Origin: Chondrinema litorale
GTDB lineage: Bacteria > Bacteroidota > Bacteroidia > Cytophagales > Flammeovirgaceae
Reading direction: 5' to 3'
Assembly: GCF_026250525.1 (NCBI RefSeq)
Contig: NZ_CP111054.1
Coordinates: 62,001 to 126,000 of the forward strand
Length of the DNA stretch: 64,000 nt
Under the pieces are notes generated by a model. That model made no database searches. It had not been told where the DNA came from and was given only the letters and a program-made list of their open reading frames with translations. The number at the start of each line of letters is the position of its first letter. The first letter of the stretch is position 1. A program made the position numbers and the translations under genes. Below, piece by piece: positions 7,488-16,905 of the stretch.

Positions 7488-10480
7488 TCGACAGTGAGTT
7501 TATTAATTTTTTCAGCCTCAATTTTTACCGGACCAATTAAGCCAGAAGGCAAAGGTTGATAATTACTCCAAGGTCTACCGCCATTAGCCGTTCCTAAATT
7601 GCTCCTTGTTCTTTGCTCTTCTAAAGGTCTACTACTTTCTCCTATTAATTGATTGAGCCAAGTATTAGCCACTTCTACTACCAAATGGTTTGTGCCTCTT
7701 TTAAGTTGGTTGTTGATGTTTAATTTATGTGGAGGATAAATGCTAATGCCCACTTCTTTTCCATTTAAATAAACCTGTGCCACCTCTCCTACTTTGCCCA
7801 AATCGATATAATAGTTTTCATTAGAAGATAAATCGCCAAACTCAAAAGTTGTCTTGTAAACCGCTTTACCACTAAATATTTTTAGTTCTGGGTCTTTATG
7901 CTGAGTCCAATCTATAAGTCTTTCAAACTTTTGAATGGGATTAAAACCCCAACCTGCCGGAAATGCCACATCCCAAGAGTTCTCAATAGATGCCTTTACT
8001 GGTTCTGTAACAGTGATTTTTTCTGAATTTCCATCGCTCATTTTTAACTCATAATTCCCTTTGGCAGCAGCATAAAAATCTATCGAACCATTGCTATCGA
8101 AATTAGCTGAGTAGTTATTTTTATCTGGTTTAGTAGATGGGAATAAAACTTTGCCATTATAAGCTACTTCACTGATATGCGCTTTCTCTTCTTCTTTGCT
8201 AAAAATAACGAATACAGACTCATACGGGCTCAACTTGATTGGTATTTGCAAACCTTTCACCTGTTGGTTGTAAATGGCAGGTTCAGACATTTCACCCGTT
8301 ACCGGATTCCAAAAAGCAGGTTTTAAATCCTTTACTCGAAATTGCATATTCGCAGCAATGTCTACAGAATCTGTATTTCTCACAAAATAAATCTCTGCAT
8401 TTTCAGTAGATCGATGGATGTAATCCAAAGCCTCTTTACCAGAAGCCGTCTGGTAAGCAAAATCTTGATAATAGCCTTTTTCTTCTAAAATCTCTTTTGC
8501 TGTGTAACCAGTAATTATCATCCCTTTGCCATAAGTTTTCTTTCTTTTTTTAGTGCCATTTCCCCAGATTTTATCTGCGATTTGCTGCATCTCTTTTTCC
8601 TGCTCTTTATAGTTTTTATAACCATAGATTTTTTCTGGCTTCGAACCAATAATAGTCGCGCCTTTTTGTAGTAGCTCTTCTACTTTTTTAAGTACAGCTA
8701 ATTCCATCACGTTACTATCTGGCAAAACCAATATTTTATATTGCATACCAGTTGGTAGCACAACATTCCCGTTTTCTACTTTTTTGGTTTGCAATAAGAT
8801 TTCTGTATTTAGATCATCATAATCGTAACCGGCGCCTAAACCTTCTCTGGCATATCTTGAACCTATCGCAAAGTTTGGAATTTCATTGCCATAATAATAA
8901 GCCACATCAGCTACAAAATCGCCTTGCATGAGCATAGCACTGCACCTTGCCAAATAAGAATGAAATGGCTTCGACATATCCCACCAAGTCATCTTCGGGT
9001 GAATGTGCGTGCCTGCTTGGTAAGTCCAGCCGGGAGTGCCAGCTTCTGGTGGGCTATGCGGCATGGTATGATAAATCACTCTGGTCATGCCTTCACAAAA
9101 TGCCTGATCTGCAATTTTCTTCAATTCGAATGGAGACTCTTGCCAGTGTTTTGTCTGGCTAGTGAAAGATTCCATTTCCACAATCTTATGCCCGTAAATA
9201 TGGGCTGCACTAGCGATGTTCTTAACAACCTGCAACAGGTTTCTACCAAGTCGATCTTCCCATCGTAAAGGCATGTTCCAAAATTCACCACGCATAATAT
9301 CTACTGCTCCCAATGCTTTTAAATCTTCGGTGGGCACATAGTGCAAAGGAGGACCCGGTCCGCCAGATTCTGAAGCCAACAATAAACCATGCTCATGACA
9401 AATTTCACTTGCCTGCTTGTAATGGTTATTGATAAACATCTCTGAAACGGTTAGTCGATAATCGTGTAAAAAGCGCTCTGTGCTCTCTTTATCAATCACT
9501 TGCTGCCCTGTAAAAACAGGCAAAAAATCATCTAAATCATAACCATTCAATTCTTTAAACTCTTGCTTAAGTTCTGGGCTCCAAACAATGTAGTCTTCCG
9601 TTTCGAAACTGCATAGGTACAATCTTTCTAAGCTGCTTTCACCTAAATCGCCCATGCGTTCTTCTAGTTTATTTATCACATGTTCAAAATGATGTTTGGT
9701 CGCTTTTTTAGAAAAATGATCCATAATAAAACCGGTAGAATTTTCACTGCGCATCCACATTTTTTGCCCCAAAGGACTCACTACAGCTCTAGTTAAAACC
9801 CAATTTCCCGCAGGTAATTCCACCTTAATTTTATTTCCATCAATATCATCTGGATTAAAAAAAAAGATATCCCAAACATCATCAATCTTATTATCTGCAG
9901 TAAGTGGATATGCCATTAACCCGACATTATCATAATACTCTGGAAAACCATTCTCATCTAGTTGAGGAAATAATTCGAATGTGCCATAAGGCTTTTTAAA
10001 AGTGGTAGGAATCTCAGGAAAACCTATCTCATTTATACTTACTGGACCTTTTAAAGTTTCTTGCCAGAAAAGTAATTGCATAATCATTTCGTCGGGTTCT
10101 GTCCAGCTACCTCCGGCATTCCAACCATTAGAAACTGAGAATCCCATTTTTAAATCGAGTTTCTTGGCTTCTTTTAAAGCGAAACTAATTCCATCTAGCA
10201 TTTCTTCTTCTAAAAATGGATTGCCATCTGGAATAATATTATATGGATCGGCAATGCCCATATCAAAAATATCTACACCACCCAAACCCATTTCTTTAAA
10301 TGCCTTAAGTTCTTTTTTAATGGTGGAATAATCGAAATTACCATGCCCCCAAATCCAGTAGCCACGAGGCTTGGCTTCTTCTGGTGGATTTAGAAATATT
10401 TCTTTCAGTTTTTCCTGTGCTTTGCATTCTGTTGCCATTAAAGCCAAAAACACAGAAAGCAGTGAGATGAGTCTTTTCAT
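7484..10480 (-). CDS. GH106-like glycoside hydrolase (putative alpha-L-rhamnosidase)
   Basis: A 998-residue secreted enzyme with a signal peptide of about 21 residues. The opening PPEEAKPRGYWIWGHGNFD and the segment GFSVSNGWNAGGSWTEPDEM are typical of the GH106/rhamnosidase-type proteins common in Bacteroidota. A (beta/alpha)8-like catalytic region spans roughly residues 30-600. Beta-sandwich regions follow, ending in a galactose-binding-like domain (about 870-985, with DLGKVGEVAQVYLNGKEVG). It is the third gene of an isomerase-symporter-glycosidase operon, starting 5 bases after the symporter stop. The rhamnosidase activity is inferred from family resemblance, and the substrate polysaccharide is unknown. 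No SusC/SusD pair is present in the window. Confidence 0.8.
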   Translation of the reverse strand: MKRLISLLSVFLALMATECKAQEKLKEIFLNPPEEAKPRGYWIWGHGNFDYSTIKKELKAFKEMGLGGVDIFDMGIADPYNIIPDGNPFLEEEMLDGISFALKEAKKLDLKMGFSVSNGWNAGGSWTEPDEMIMQLLFWQETLKGPVSINEIGFPEIPTTFKKPYGTFELFPQLDENGFPEYYDNVGLMAYPLTADNKIDDVWDIFFFNPDDIDGNKIKVELPAGNWVLTRAVVSPLGQKMWMRSENSTGFIMDHFSKKATKHHFEHVINKLEERMGDLGESSLERLYLCSFETEDYIVWSPELKQEFKELNGYDLDDFLPVFTGQQVIDKESTERFLHDYRLTVSEMFINNHYKQASEICHEHGLLLASESGGPGPPLHYVPTEDLKALGAVDIMRGEFWNMPLRWEDRLGRNLLQVVKNIASAAHIYGHKIVEMESFTSQTKHWQESPFELKKIADQAFCEGMTRVIYHTMPHSPPEAGTPGWTYQAGTHIHPKMTWWDMSKPFHSYLARCSAMLMQGDFVADVAYYYGNEIPNFAIGSRYAREGLGAGYDYDDLNTEILLQTKKVENGNVVLPTGMQYKILVLPDSNVMELAVLKKVEELLQKGATIIGSKPEKIYGYKNYKEQEKEMQQIADKIWGNGTKKRKKTYGKGMIITGYTAKEILEEKGYYQDFAYQTASGKEALDYIHRSTENAEIYFVRNTDSVDIAANMQFRVKDLKPAFWNPVTGEMSEPAIYNQQVKGLQIPIKLSPYESVFVIFSKEEEKAHISEVAYNGKVLFPSTKPDKNNYSANFDSNGSIDFYAAAKGNYELKMSDGNSEKITVTEPVKASIENSWDVAFPAGWGFNPIQKFERLIDWTQHKDPELKIFSGKAVYKTTFEFGDLSSNENYYIDLGKVGEVAQVYLNGKEVGISIYPPHKLNINNQLKRGTNHLVVEVANTWLNQLIGESSRPLEEQRTRSNLGTANGGRPWSNYQPLPSGLIGPVKIEAEKINKLTVE

Positions 10481-10485
10481 ATTTA

Positions 10486-11934
10486 CTAGTTATTATTATT
10501 ACTGAATAGTGACAAAATGGCCAGTCCAAAAAAAGTGAGCAATGTATTGAGCAACATTACTGCATAGCCCAATTGATAACCATTAAAAAGCTTTGGTAAT
10601 AGATAATCGATCACATAAGATGCGATAGGTGAAATTATACAAATGAAAGGAATCCATTTGCCTTTTACACTAGATTTACTGAGCATGCCAAAAGCAAAAA
10701 GACCAACCAGTGGTCCATAAACATATCCGGTAGTTTGAATAAAAGCTGCCAGTACGCTGTCATTATTAATTTTATCAAACAGAATGATTATAAAAAAAAT
10801 GAGCATAGTAAAGCCCATATGAATCCCCTGCCGTTGTTTTACGTTATTCTCATCTTTTTCTGAGTAGCCAAGTATATCCACACAAAAAGAAGTAGTAAGT
10901 CCTGTAAGCGAAGAGTCTGCCGAAGAATAGGCTGCTGCTGCAATGCCTAAAATAAACAAAGTGCCCACTAGTAAACCTAAATGCTCTATGGCTAAAATCG
11001 GATAAATACTATCTGTTTCAGCTGGAATTTGTATACCTGTTACATCAGCAAAATAGTATAAACCTCCTCCCAATAATAAGAATAGCATGTTTACAATTAA
11101 TAAAATGATGGATAACACCACTAGGTTTTTTTGCGCATCTCCAAGACTCTTACAAGTAAGATGTTTTTGCATTACAGATTGATCCATTCCGTTGGTCATT
11201 ACCGTCATGAGTAAGCCAGTTAGAAACATCTTGTAAAAGTTTTTAGGGTCATTCCAATCCCAAAAAAATACTTGGCTAATATTTTTAGTTTCTAGTTGAT
11301 GGTATAAATCCAGAACAGAAATATCGAGCTGCCAGCTAATTGCTAAGATGCTAACAATGACACTCGCTAGCAAAAAAGTGGTTTGCAATACATCGGTAAA
11401 AATGACTGTTTGAATACCACCACGGTAAGTATACAACCAGATAAGCAGCAAAGTAACAATTACAGTTAGCCAAAAAGGAAAACCCAAGGCATTGAATAAC
11501 ACAATTTGTAAGACATGAGCCATTAAAAACAGCTTGAAAGCTGCCGTACAAGTTTGCGCTACCAAAAAGAATACGCTTCCCATTTTATGTGCTTCTACTC
11601 CATACCTTTCTCGCAAATAAGTGTAGATGGAGACCGCCTTCATTTTGTAGAAAATCGGCAACAAGACATAGGCAACCACCAACAAACCGGCTGCATAACC
11701 CATTACCATTTGAAAGTAAGAAAACTGGTTGCTAATTACCTGCCCCGGAACTGAAATAAATGTAATACCTGAGATGCTTACACCTATCATTCCATAGGCA
11801 ACAAGCGGCCAAGCAGTATTGCGATTGGCTATAAAAAATGTAGAAGCAGATGCATTGCGCGAGGTTAATTGAGCTATAATAAAAAGCAGCCCAAAGTAGA
11901 AGATAATGACCAGTGATACATAAGCAGTGGTCAT
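10486..11934 (-). CDS. sodium:solute symporter (SSS family)
   Basis: A 482-residue inner-membrane protein with about 13 hydrophobic helices and the SSS-family motif region around SISGITFISVPGQV in helix 2. It would couple sodium influx to uptake of a sugar or related solute. It overlaps the isomerase stop by 4 bases (ATGA) and is followed after 5 bases by the glycosidase, so uptake, cleavage and intracellular isomerisation genes form one operon. The exact substrate, plausibly a deoxysugar or pentose released by the glycosidase, is inference. Confidence 0.92.
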   Translation of the reverse strand: MTTAYVSLVIIFYFGLLFIIAQLTSRNASASTFFIANRNTAWPLVAYGMIGVSISGITFISVPGQVISNQFSYFQMVMGYAAGLLVVAYVLLPIFYKMKAVSIYTYLRERYGVEAHKMGSVFFLVAQTCTAAFKLFLMAHVLQIVLFNALGFPFWLTVIVTLLLIWLYTYRGGIQTVIFTDVLQTTFLLASVIVSILAISWQLDISVLDLYHQLETKNISQVFFWDWNDPKNFYKMFLTGLLMTVMTNGMDQSVMQKHLTCKSLGDAQKNLVVLSIILLIVNMLFLLLGGGLYYFADVTGIQIPAETDSIYPILAIEHLGLLVGTLFILGIAAAAYSSADSSLTGLTTSFCVDILGYSEKDENNVKQRQGIHMGFTMLIFFIIILFDKINNDSVLAAFIQTTGYVYGPLVGLFAFGMLSKSSVKGKWIPFICIISPIASYVIDYLLPKLFNGYQLGYAVMLLNTLLTFFGLAILSLFSNNNN

Positions 11935-13430
11935 TCTGTTGGGATTATTACTGTTTCAACACCCAAGAACTCTCCTATTTGCCTAATGGTTTCGGCTCGG
12001 TGCCCGATGCCCAAAGCAAAGTGATGTGTTGGTGCTTCTCTAAACCATCTGGTTAAAAAGGTTTTCACATCTGGCGCAAAGTAACCTCTAGTATTTGTGT
12101 TACCTGTTGGTGGAATAGGCCCATCTTTAGACTCACCCTCGGCAATAATAAACTTAAAAGAACCATCTGCTTTTTGGCAAACTGCCAGCATAGTTATTGG
12201 CCCAGATTTAATTTTAAACTCTACACTGGCACCAGAGCCCGGTTTGCCATGGTATTTCTTTAAGCTTCTGATAACTGGTTTGCCTTCTGCAATATTGATA
12301 TGATGTGGTCCATCGTGCCCTACTAATACAAAGCCTTCTTTAAAATCTACTGGATGGAATTCTGCAAAACTTCCGCCCATTTCTAGCCTGTCCATAATCA
12401 TCATGGCTATGCAGGTTTTTAAATCCATCTCACCACACATAGGGAAACCTCCGCCGGTGAGTAGAGAATTCCCCACTATAAAATTAGTAACCACTTGTCT
12501 CACTTCTGAGCCTTCTTTGCCTTCGTAATAATAGGCAAGCCCATCTAGTTTTTTCTCTTTGATAAAAGCATCTAAAGCCACACCAACCCTAGCTGCCACT
12601 CTTAAATCTGAGTGCTTAAGCTTTTCTGTTATCGGGTCTGATTTGGGGTCTGGTGTGTCAAAAAATGAAGTGATTTGTTCTTCGTATTTAAGTACTTCTT
12701 CTTCCTTAGCTAGTTGATAATGTTGTAAAATATCATCTGGTTCTGTTTGAACTATGTGGCAGCCAAAAGTCGCATTTAATAAAGTTGGGTCGGTATGCAT
12801 GTCGAGCATTGCTTCTAAAACATGCCCCATTTGACCGATACGTGCCGTTTTAAGACTGTGCAAAACCTTAGCGATTTGGCAGTATTCTTTTACCATTTCG
12901 TCTGCTTCTATATCGTCGTGCAAAGTACCCATAATTAAAGGAGGCACATTTTTACCAAACCTGAGAGCCACATTCATAAACTCGGGCACTGCACAAATAT
13001 CGTCGTTGAGTAATTGGATAAAGGTGGATGCATTTTCATAGTCCATGGCTTTGGCTGGCTGTAAAGCCACCATCACCATTGGAATATTTACTTCTCTAAA
13101 AATATTTGCGATTGTACTGGAAGTCGCATACGTAAGCATATCAATAAACAGCAAATCGAGACCAGCGTTTTTAATCTGTGGCAATATTTCAGCCGCTTTC
13201 TCAGCAGAATCGGATATACCAAAAGAAACAGTTTCTACCCTACAAGCTGCCACTCTAGATTCAAAAATATCCATCTTTTCTATCAGTTTTTCCCATAAAC
13301 CATTAAACTGATTCCAGTAAGTGTGGTGTCCTACTCCCAAAATACCCACTTTGGCTGTAAGTGGTTTTATACGTGCTACTGTATATTTACTTACACTTTT
13401 TGATTCTGTGTTGTTTATTAAATTTATCAT
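11931..13430 (-). CDS. L-fucose/L-arabinose isomerase-fold protein
   Basis: A 499-residue cytoplasmic protein with the layout of the fucose/arabinose isomerase superfamily: an N-terminal Rossmann-like domain (KVGILGVGHHTYWNQFNGLW) and a C-terminal domain with conserved Glu and His (GEMDLKTCIAMMIMDRLEMGG; GHDGPHHINIAEGK; HHFALGIGHR). It probably interconverts an aldose and ketose of the sugar imported by the adjacent symporter. It is the first gene of the operon; the TATATTTG box just upstream (13442-13435) suggests a very short leader. Whether it acts on arabinose, fucose or rhamnose cannot be settled here; it is not the canonical RhaA type. Confidence 0.75.
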   Translation of the reverse strand: MINLINNTESKSVSKYTVARIKPLTAKVGILGVGHHTYWNQFNGLWEKLIEKMDIFESRVAACRVETVSFGISDSAEKAAEILPQIKNAGLDLLFIDMLTYATSSTIANIFREVNIPMVMVALQPAKAMDYENASTFIQLLNDDICAVPEFMNVALRFGKNVPPLIMGTLHDDIEADEMVKEYCQIAKVLHSLKTARIGQMGHVLEAMLDMHTDPTLLNATFGCHIVQTEPDDILQHYQLAKEEEVLKYEEQITSFFDTPDPKSDPITEKLKHSDLRVAARVGVALDAFIKEKKLDGLAYYYEGKEGSEVRQVVTNFIVGNSLLTGGGFPMCGEMDLKTCIAMMIMDRLEMGGSFAEFHPVDFKEGFVLVGHDGPHHINIAEGKPVIRSLKKYHGKPGSGASVEFKIKSGPITMLAVCQKADGSFKFIIAEGESKDGPIPPTGNTNTRGYFAPDVKTFLTRWFREAPTHHFALGIGHRAETIRQIGEFLGVETVIIPTE

Positions 13431-13434
13431 TAAT

Positions 13435-13442
13435 CAAATATA
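13435..13442 (-). promoter_or_regulatory. candidate -7 box TATATTTG for the sugar operon
   Basis: It matches the Bacteroidota TAnnTTTG element on the minus strand and ends 5 bases before the isomerase ATG, implying a nearly leaderless transcript. No well-spaced -33 TTG is evident, so the call is tentative. Confidence 0.35.
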
Positions 13443-13465
13443 TTTTTTCTTATCGCAAGAATTAT

Positions 13466-13479
13466 TATCATTAATGATA
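13466..13479. promoter_or_regulatory. 14-bp perfect palindrome TATCATTAATGATA, candidate operator
   Basis: The palindrome stands in the 77-base gap between the divergent sugar operon and its AraC-type regulator. A related half, TATCATTAAT, recurs at the isomerase start codon (13425-13434). The position suits a regulator binding site controlling both directions. AraC proteins more often use direct repeats, so another regulator is possible. Confidence 0.45.
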
Positions 13480-13507
13480 TAAAAATTACACTTTTTGATA
13501 TTTATAT

Positions 13508-14386
13508 ATGTCTACTACCAGTCATTATTTTGCCGTTAGTGAAAAAGACCAGTTATGGGGATTACATGTGTTAGATTGTGGCACTTCCAGAATACATGCT
13601 GGCGAAGCTTTTCCTTCTAAAAAACATCCGGAGCTTTATCAGTTCAATTGGGAGAGAGGAAGAATTTTATATGAATTTCAAATTATTTACCTCATAGAAG
13701 GTTCGGGTGTATTTGAAAGCCAACCAAGTGGAACAATTCAATTAACTCAAGGAGATATGATGTTTATTTTCCCGAATGTATGGCACAGGTACAAGCCAGA
13801 CAAACAGGCTAATTGGCATACATACTGGGTAGGCTTTGGAGGAGATTTTACCTCAAAACTGATTGAGAATTTAAGTATTACCAAAGAAACTCCTATTAAG
13901 CAAATTGGCTATTCTGATAAAATAATAAAGGTTTTTATGGATATTTTAGAAACTAGTCAGTTTGAATTTACTGGTTACCAACAAGTGCTGGCTGGTGAAA
14001 TAACCAAACTTATTGGTTGGATACACGCTGAGCAAAGAAGGGCAGAGTTTAAAAAAGACAATGTGGATAAAATTATACAATCCGCCAAAATGCTGTTAAT
14101 ACAAAACAATTTTTCTGGTAATCCGGAACGGGTGGCGGCAGAGTTAAATATGAGTTATTCTAAGTTTAGAAAGCTTTTTAAAGACTACACAGGGCTTGCT
14201 CCGGGGCAGTTTCAGATGCGACATAAGATTGCTACTGCCTGCAACATGCTCAACGAAGGGAAGAATTCCATCAAAGAAATATCAGACAAACTGGGTTTTG
14301 AAACACCTCAGTATTTTACCCGCATATTTAAAAAGAAAATGGGTAAATCTCCTGGCGCTTATAAAAAGCAATTTAGACTACTATAA
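13508..14386 (+). CDS. AraC-family transcriptional regulator (cupin sensor)
   Basis: A 292-residue regulator. The N-terminal cupin-like AraC ligand domain (about 20-165; YLIEGSGVFES, GDMMFIFPNVWHRYKP) should bind a sugar. The C-terminal tandem helix-turn-helix (about 190-290) ends in the family signature ISDKLGFETPQYFTRIFKKKMGKSPGAYK. It is divergent from the isomerase-symporter-glycosidase operon with only 77 bases between, the standard arrangement for a local activator of that operon. The start ATG at 13508 gives a full-length sensor domain. Confidence 0.92.
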   Translation: MSTTSHYFAVSEKDQLWGLHVLDCGTSRIHAGEAFPSKKHPELYQFNWERGRILYEFQIIYLIEGSGVFESQPSGTIQLTQGDMMFIFPNVWHRYKPDKQANWHTYWVGFGGDFTSKLIENLSITKETPIKQIGYSDKIIKVFMDILETSQFEFTGYQQVLAGEITKLIGWIHAEQRRAEFKKDNVDKIIQSAKMLLIQNNFSGNPERVAAELNMSYSKFRKLFKDYTGLAPGQFQMRHKIATACNMLNEGKNSIKEISDKLGFETPQYFTRIFKKKMGKSPGAYKKQFRLL

Positions 14387-14468
14387 AAAAAGGGAGCTTG
14401 GTACATCTACCAAACCCCCTCTCAAAAACTGGATTCATTCATTTTGGCTTATAAAGCATCGTTTTATA

Positions 14469-14690
14469 TTAGCCTGCAACTCCAATATCTTCATTAGAAT
14501 TCAGGAATTTCTTTTCGTTAAGCATTGCCTGAACCAAAGCTCTGGCGTTTCCTCTCAGCTCGAACTTGATACTTGGTGTAAAACAGATTCTTACTTCTGT
14601 ACTGTTATTATCAATTATCTCAACCTGAGGTATCGGAAGATAGTTTTCCAAACAAATCCTCCTGATAATGTTTGCTTCGTTTAAGGTCAT
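14469..14690 (-). CDS. small protein of unknown function (73 aa)
   Basis: It is not recognised. It encodes 73 residues with an N-terminal helix (MTLNEANIIRRICLENYLPI) and an alternating strand-like section. It has no signal peptide or membrane segment. It starts 5 bases after the stop of the preceding lipoprotein gene on the same strand, which supports co-transcription and a real gene. Convergent with the AraC gene. Confidence 0.6.
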   Translation of the reverse strand: MTLNEANIIRRICLENYLPIPQVEIIDNNSTEVRICFTPSIKFELRGNARALVQAMLNEKKFLNSNEDIGVAG

Positions 14691-14695
14691 GGCTT

Positions 14696-15523
14696 TTATT
14701 TTATGGAACTCAATGTTGAATTATAAAAGTTGTTTTTGTATTTAAATACAAGCTCCGTTTTGTTAATCAGATTAGTTTTTTTACTTACAGAACAATCGTT
14801 TATGGTAGAAACTATTCTGGTTGGTAAAATACTGTTATCTACTAGTTTTCTTCTAATCTCATTGTTTTTATGGAATGCCAGATCAAGTGCATCTTTAAAG
14901 TAAATACTATTTACCTTCTCATGAGCATCTATATGGTTCACTATCAACAATTCTAAATCACTATCTACCTTTAACTCACTACTTATAAAGGTGAAGAAAC
15001 TGTTATAATCGTTGTTTACAAATACACCTTCATCAAAAAACAATACATCATTATCAATTAAAATTGATAGTCTATCATTATTTACAACTACCTGCTCTTC
15101 GTCTAGGTTAAATGCAGAAAGCAGTCTGGTTTTTAAGTCTACTATTTTGTCTATCTTCTTTTTCTGATAATCGTTTAATCGCTGCATGTAAACATTACTG
15201 TACAAAAAATCAGGATCTTCAGATTGTATATCAGCTGTACTGGCAAAATATTCTGCGTAGTTGTTAAAAAATAGTTTGCTGTTTTCGTATTTTAATTGCT
15301 CATTCTCAAAAACATATTTTTTGTTCTGCTCCATTAAATCGAAATAAGCATCTTTATAATTAATTTTTTCTGCTGAAGCTTTAGAAGTGGTAGCCATTTG
15401 GCTCGTACATGAACAAACTGACAGGATGATTAGTGTAAAAAGTATGTTTAAGATAACTCCCGTTTGTTTTTTCGATAATAGTAAATTAGTGATTTGCGAG
15501 TGCCAGTTTTTGATAGTTTCCAT
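14696..15523 (-). CDS. envelope lipoprotein with degenerate OmpA/MotB-like domain
   Basis: 275 residues. A long N-terminus (about 20 residues) precedes a hydrophobic stretch and a lipobox-like VCSC near residue 39, so it may be a lipoprotein with an extended signal or be membrane anchored. A coiled-coil region (about 60-85) is followed by a section resembling the OmpA C-terminal fold: DRLSILIDNDVLFFDEGV, then LLIVNHIDAHE where peptidoglycan-binding OmpA proteins have GHTD, then a helix ending LVDNSILPTRI. The canonical Asp and Arg that bind peptidoglycan are not clearly kept, so the domain may have lost that role. The family call is from pattern only. Confidence 0.55.
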   Translation of the reverse strand: METIKNWHSQITNLLLSKKQTGVILNILFTLIILSVCSCTSQMATTSKASAEKINYKDAYFDLMEQNKKYVFENEQLKYENSKLFFNNYAEYFASTADIQSEDPDFLYSNVYMQRLNDYQKKKIDKIVDLKTRLLSAFNLDEEQVVVNNDRLSILIDNDVLFFDEGVFVNNDYNSFFTFISSELKVDSDLELLIVNHIDAHEKVNSIYFKDALDLAFHKNNEIRRKLVDNSILPTRIVSTINDCSVSKKTNLINKTELVFKYKNNFYNSTLSSIK

Positions 15524-15575
15524 TGTTTTTTTTAGTTAAAAAATATTGTAGTAAAGGATTATTTGGTTAAAAAAA

Positions 15576-16643
15576 TTATTTCTGTTCTTCCATCACTTCT
15601 TCTATTGCTTCTAACTTATCTTCCACATCTTCTTTTTCTTCTTCATTCAATTCATTTTTAATAAATTCTTTCTCTAGTGGGTCTGTATAATTTAGAATTA
15701 CATTGATCGGAAAATGGTCTGAACCTATATTATTCATGCGTTCCATATGCACCAGATCAAAAGAATCTGTATGGAAAATATGGTCTAGTGGCCAGCGGAA
15801 AAACCAATAGTTTGCGTGATATGTACTAAAGAATCCGCGACCTTTTCTTGGGTCTCTAAGGTTACCCGTTTTTTGAAACAATCTGGTTGTATAAGACCAT
15901 GCAACATCGTTTAAGTCTCCTGCTACAACACTTGGTTTCTTTCTTTTGGCAATTTCTTTACCCACAAGTATGAGTTCAGTATCTCTTTCTAATGAACTCT
16001 CAGACTCTTGTGGTACTGGTGGTTTCGGGTGTATACCGTAGAAATCGAACTCTTTGCCCGATGGTGTTTTTACTTTAGTGAATATTGATGGTATCTCATC
16101 ACTAATTATAAACCTAAGTTCTGTACCGCTAAGCTCAAGTTTAGAGTAAAACAACATTCCGTAGGTATTTTCGAGTGGGCATTCCACAGTATAAGGGTAT
16201 TTCTCTTTAAGATAAGACATTGATTTTGCCCAGTATTCGTTGGTTTCCAACATCAATATCATATCTGGTTCTGCTTCTGCAATTTGCTGCTTTACTCCCT
16301 CTGTTTTGCTGTTATACATTAATACATTTGAAACAAACAGAGAAACCATATTCCTAGAATCAGGTGTTTTGCAAGCTACAACCTGCTTCTTGGCTAAAAT
16401 CGTGTAAGGGTAAATTTGTATTGCCTGTGAAATTGCACTTATGAGCAATGCGCCTAATGTTACAAATTTTAAAGTAGAGCTTTCCATGTAAATCATACCA
16501 ATAGCTAGAACTATTAGTGATATTACAAAGGCCTGTAGGCGAATAAAATCGAATACTCTTATCCACCAATGTTCCAGTTTAATTACTGGTATTATAGCGG
16601 CCATTATTAATATTAGTGATAAAAATACGACAAGTGTTTCCAT
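15576..16643 (-). CDS. membrane-anchored endonuclease/exonuclease/phosphatase-family protein
   Basis: 355 residues. Three hydrophobic N-terminal segments (about 3-20, 37-52, 58-75) anchor the protein. The EEP fold spans about 95-320: MILMLETNEYW with the metal-binding Glu, GIHPKPP, VVAGDLNDVAWS with catalytic Asp/Asn, and the terminal GSDHFPI His. This architecture occurs in envelope EEP proteins of unknown substrate (nucleic acid or phospholipid headgroups). The C-terminus is strongly acidic with many Glu/Lys. Its neighbours are small membrane proteins. Confidence 0.85.
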   Translation of the reverse strand: METLVVFLSLILIMAAIIPVIKLEHWWIRVFDFIRLQAFVISLIVLAIGMIYMESSTLKFVTLGALLISAISQAIQIYPYTILAKKQVVACKTPDSRNMVSLFVSNVLMYNSKTEGVKQQIAEAEPDMILMLETNEYWAKSMSYLKEKYPYTVECPLENTYGMLFYSKLELSGTELRFIISDEIPSIFTKVKTPSGKEFDFYGIHPKPPVPQESESSLERDTELILVGKEIAKRKKPSVVAGDLNDVAWSYTTRLFQKTGNLRDPRKGRGFFSTYHANYWFFRWPLDHIFHTDSFDLVHMERMNNIGSDHFPINVILNYTDPLEKEFIKNELNEEEKEDVEDKLEAIEEVMEEQK

Positions 16644-16661
16644 TATTATTTATAGTGATTT

Positions 16662-16871
16662 TTATATGTTTTTTTCCTGACTATATTTAATAAGGAGTAT
16701 TCCTATTAGAGAGACTACTAAGAAGACTAGAAAATGTCTTTTACCAATGCCATCAACTTCTAATACTTGTGTGTATTCAAGGATGTACTTTGCTGAAGAA
16801 ACATTGATAGCTAAGCAAAATAGTGCTCCTAAAAAGCCATTTGTCAATATAAAGAGACCTATTTTCTTCAT
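16662..16871 (-). CDS. small membrane protein (69 aa)
   Basis: It is not recognised. Two hydrophobic helices (about 4-26 and 47-62) flank a short polar loop, suggesting a small inner-membrane protein. It ends 18 bases before the EEP-family gene on the same strand and probably shares its transcript. Confidence 0.6.
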   Translation of the reverse strand: MKKIGLFILTNGFLGALFCLAINVSSAKYILEYTQVLEVDGIGKRHFLVFLVVSLIGILLIKYSQEKNI

Positions 16872-16905
16872 AGCTCAAGCTATATGCATTTTACTACATA
16901 TACTC

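Noticed and set aside
7201..7521. Minus-strand frame across the S41 protease end
   Set aside because: It overlaps the protease coding region and the terminator hairpin and has no domain.
14196..14684. Plus-strand frame covering the AraC end and the gap
   Set aside because: It runs out of frame through a conserved helix-turn-helix region and across a convergent gene.
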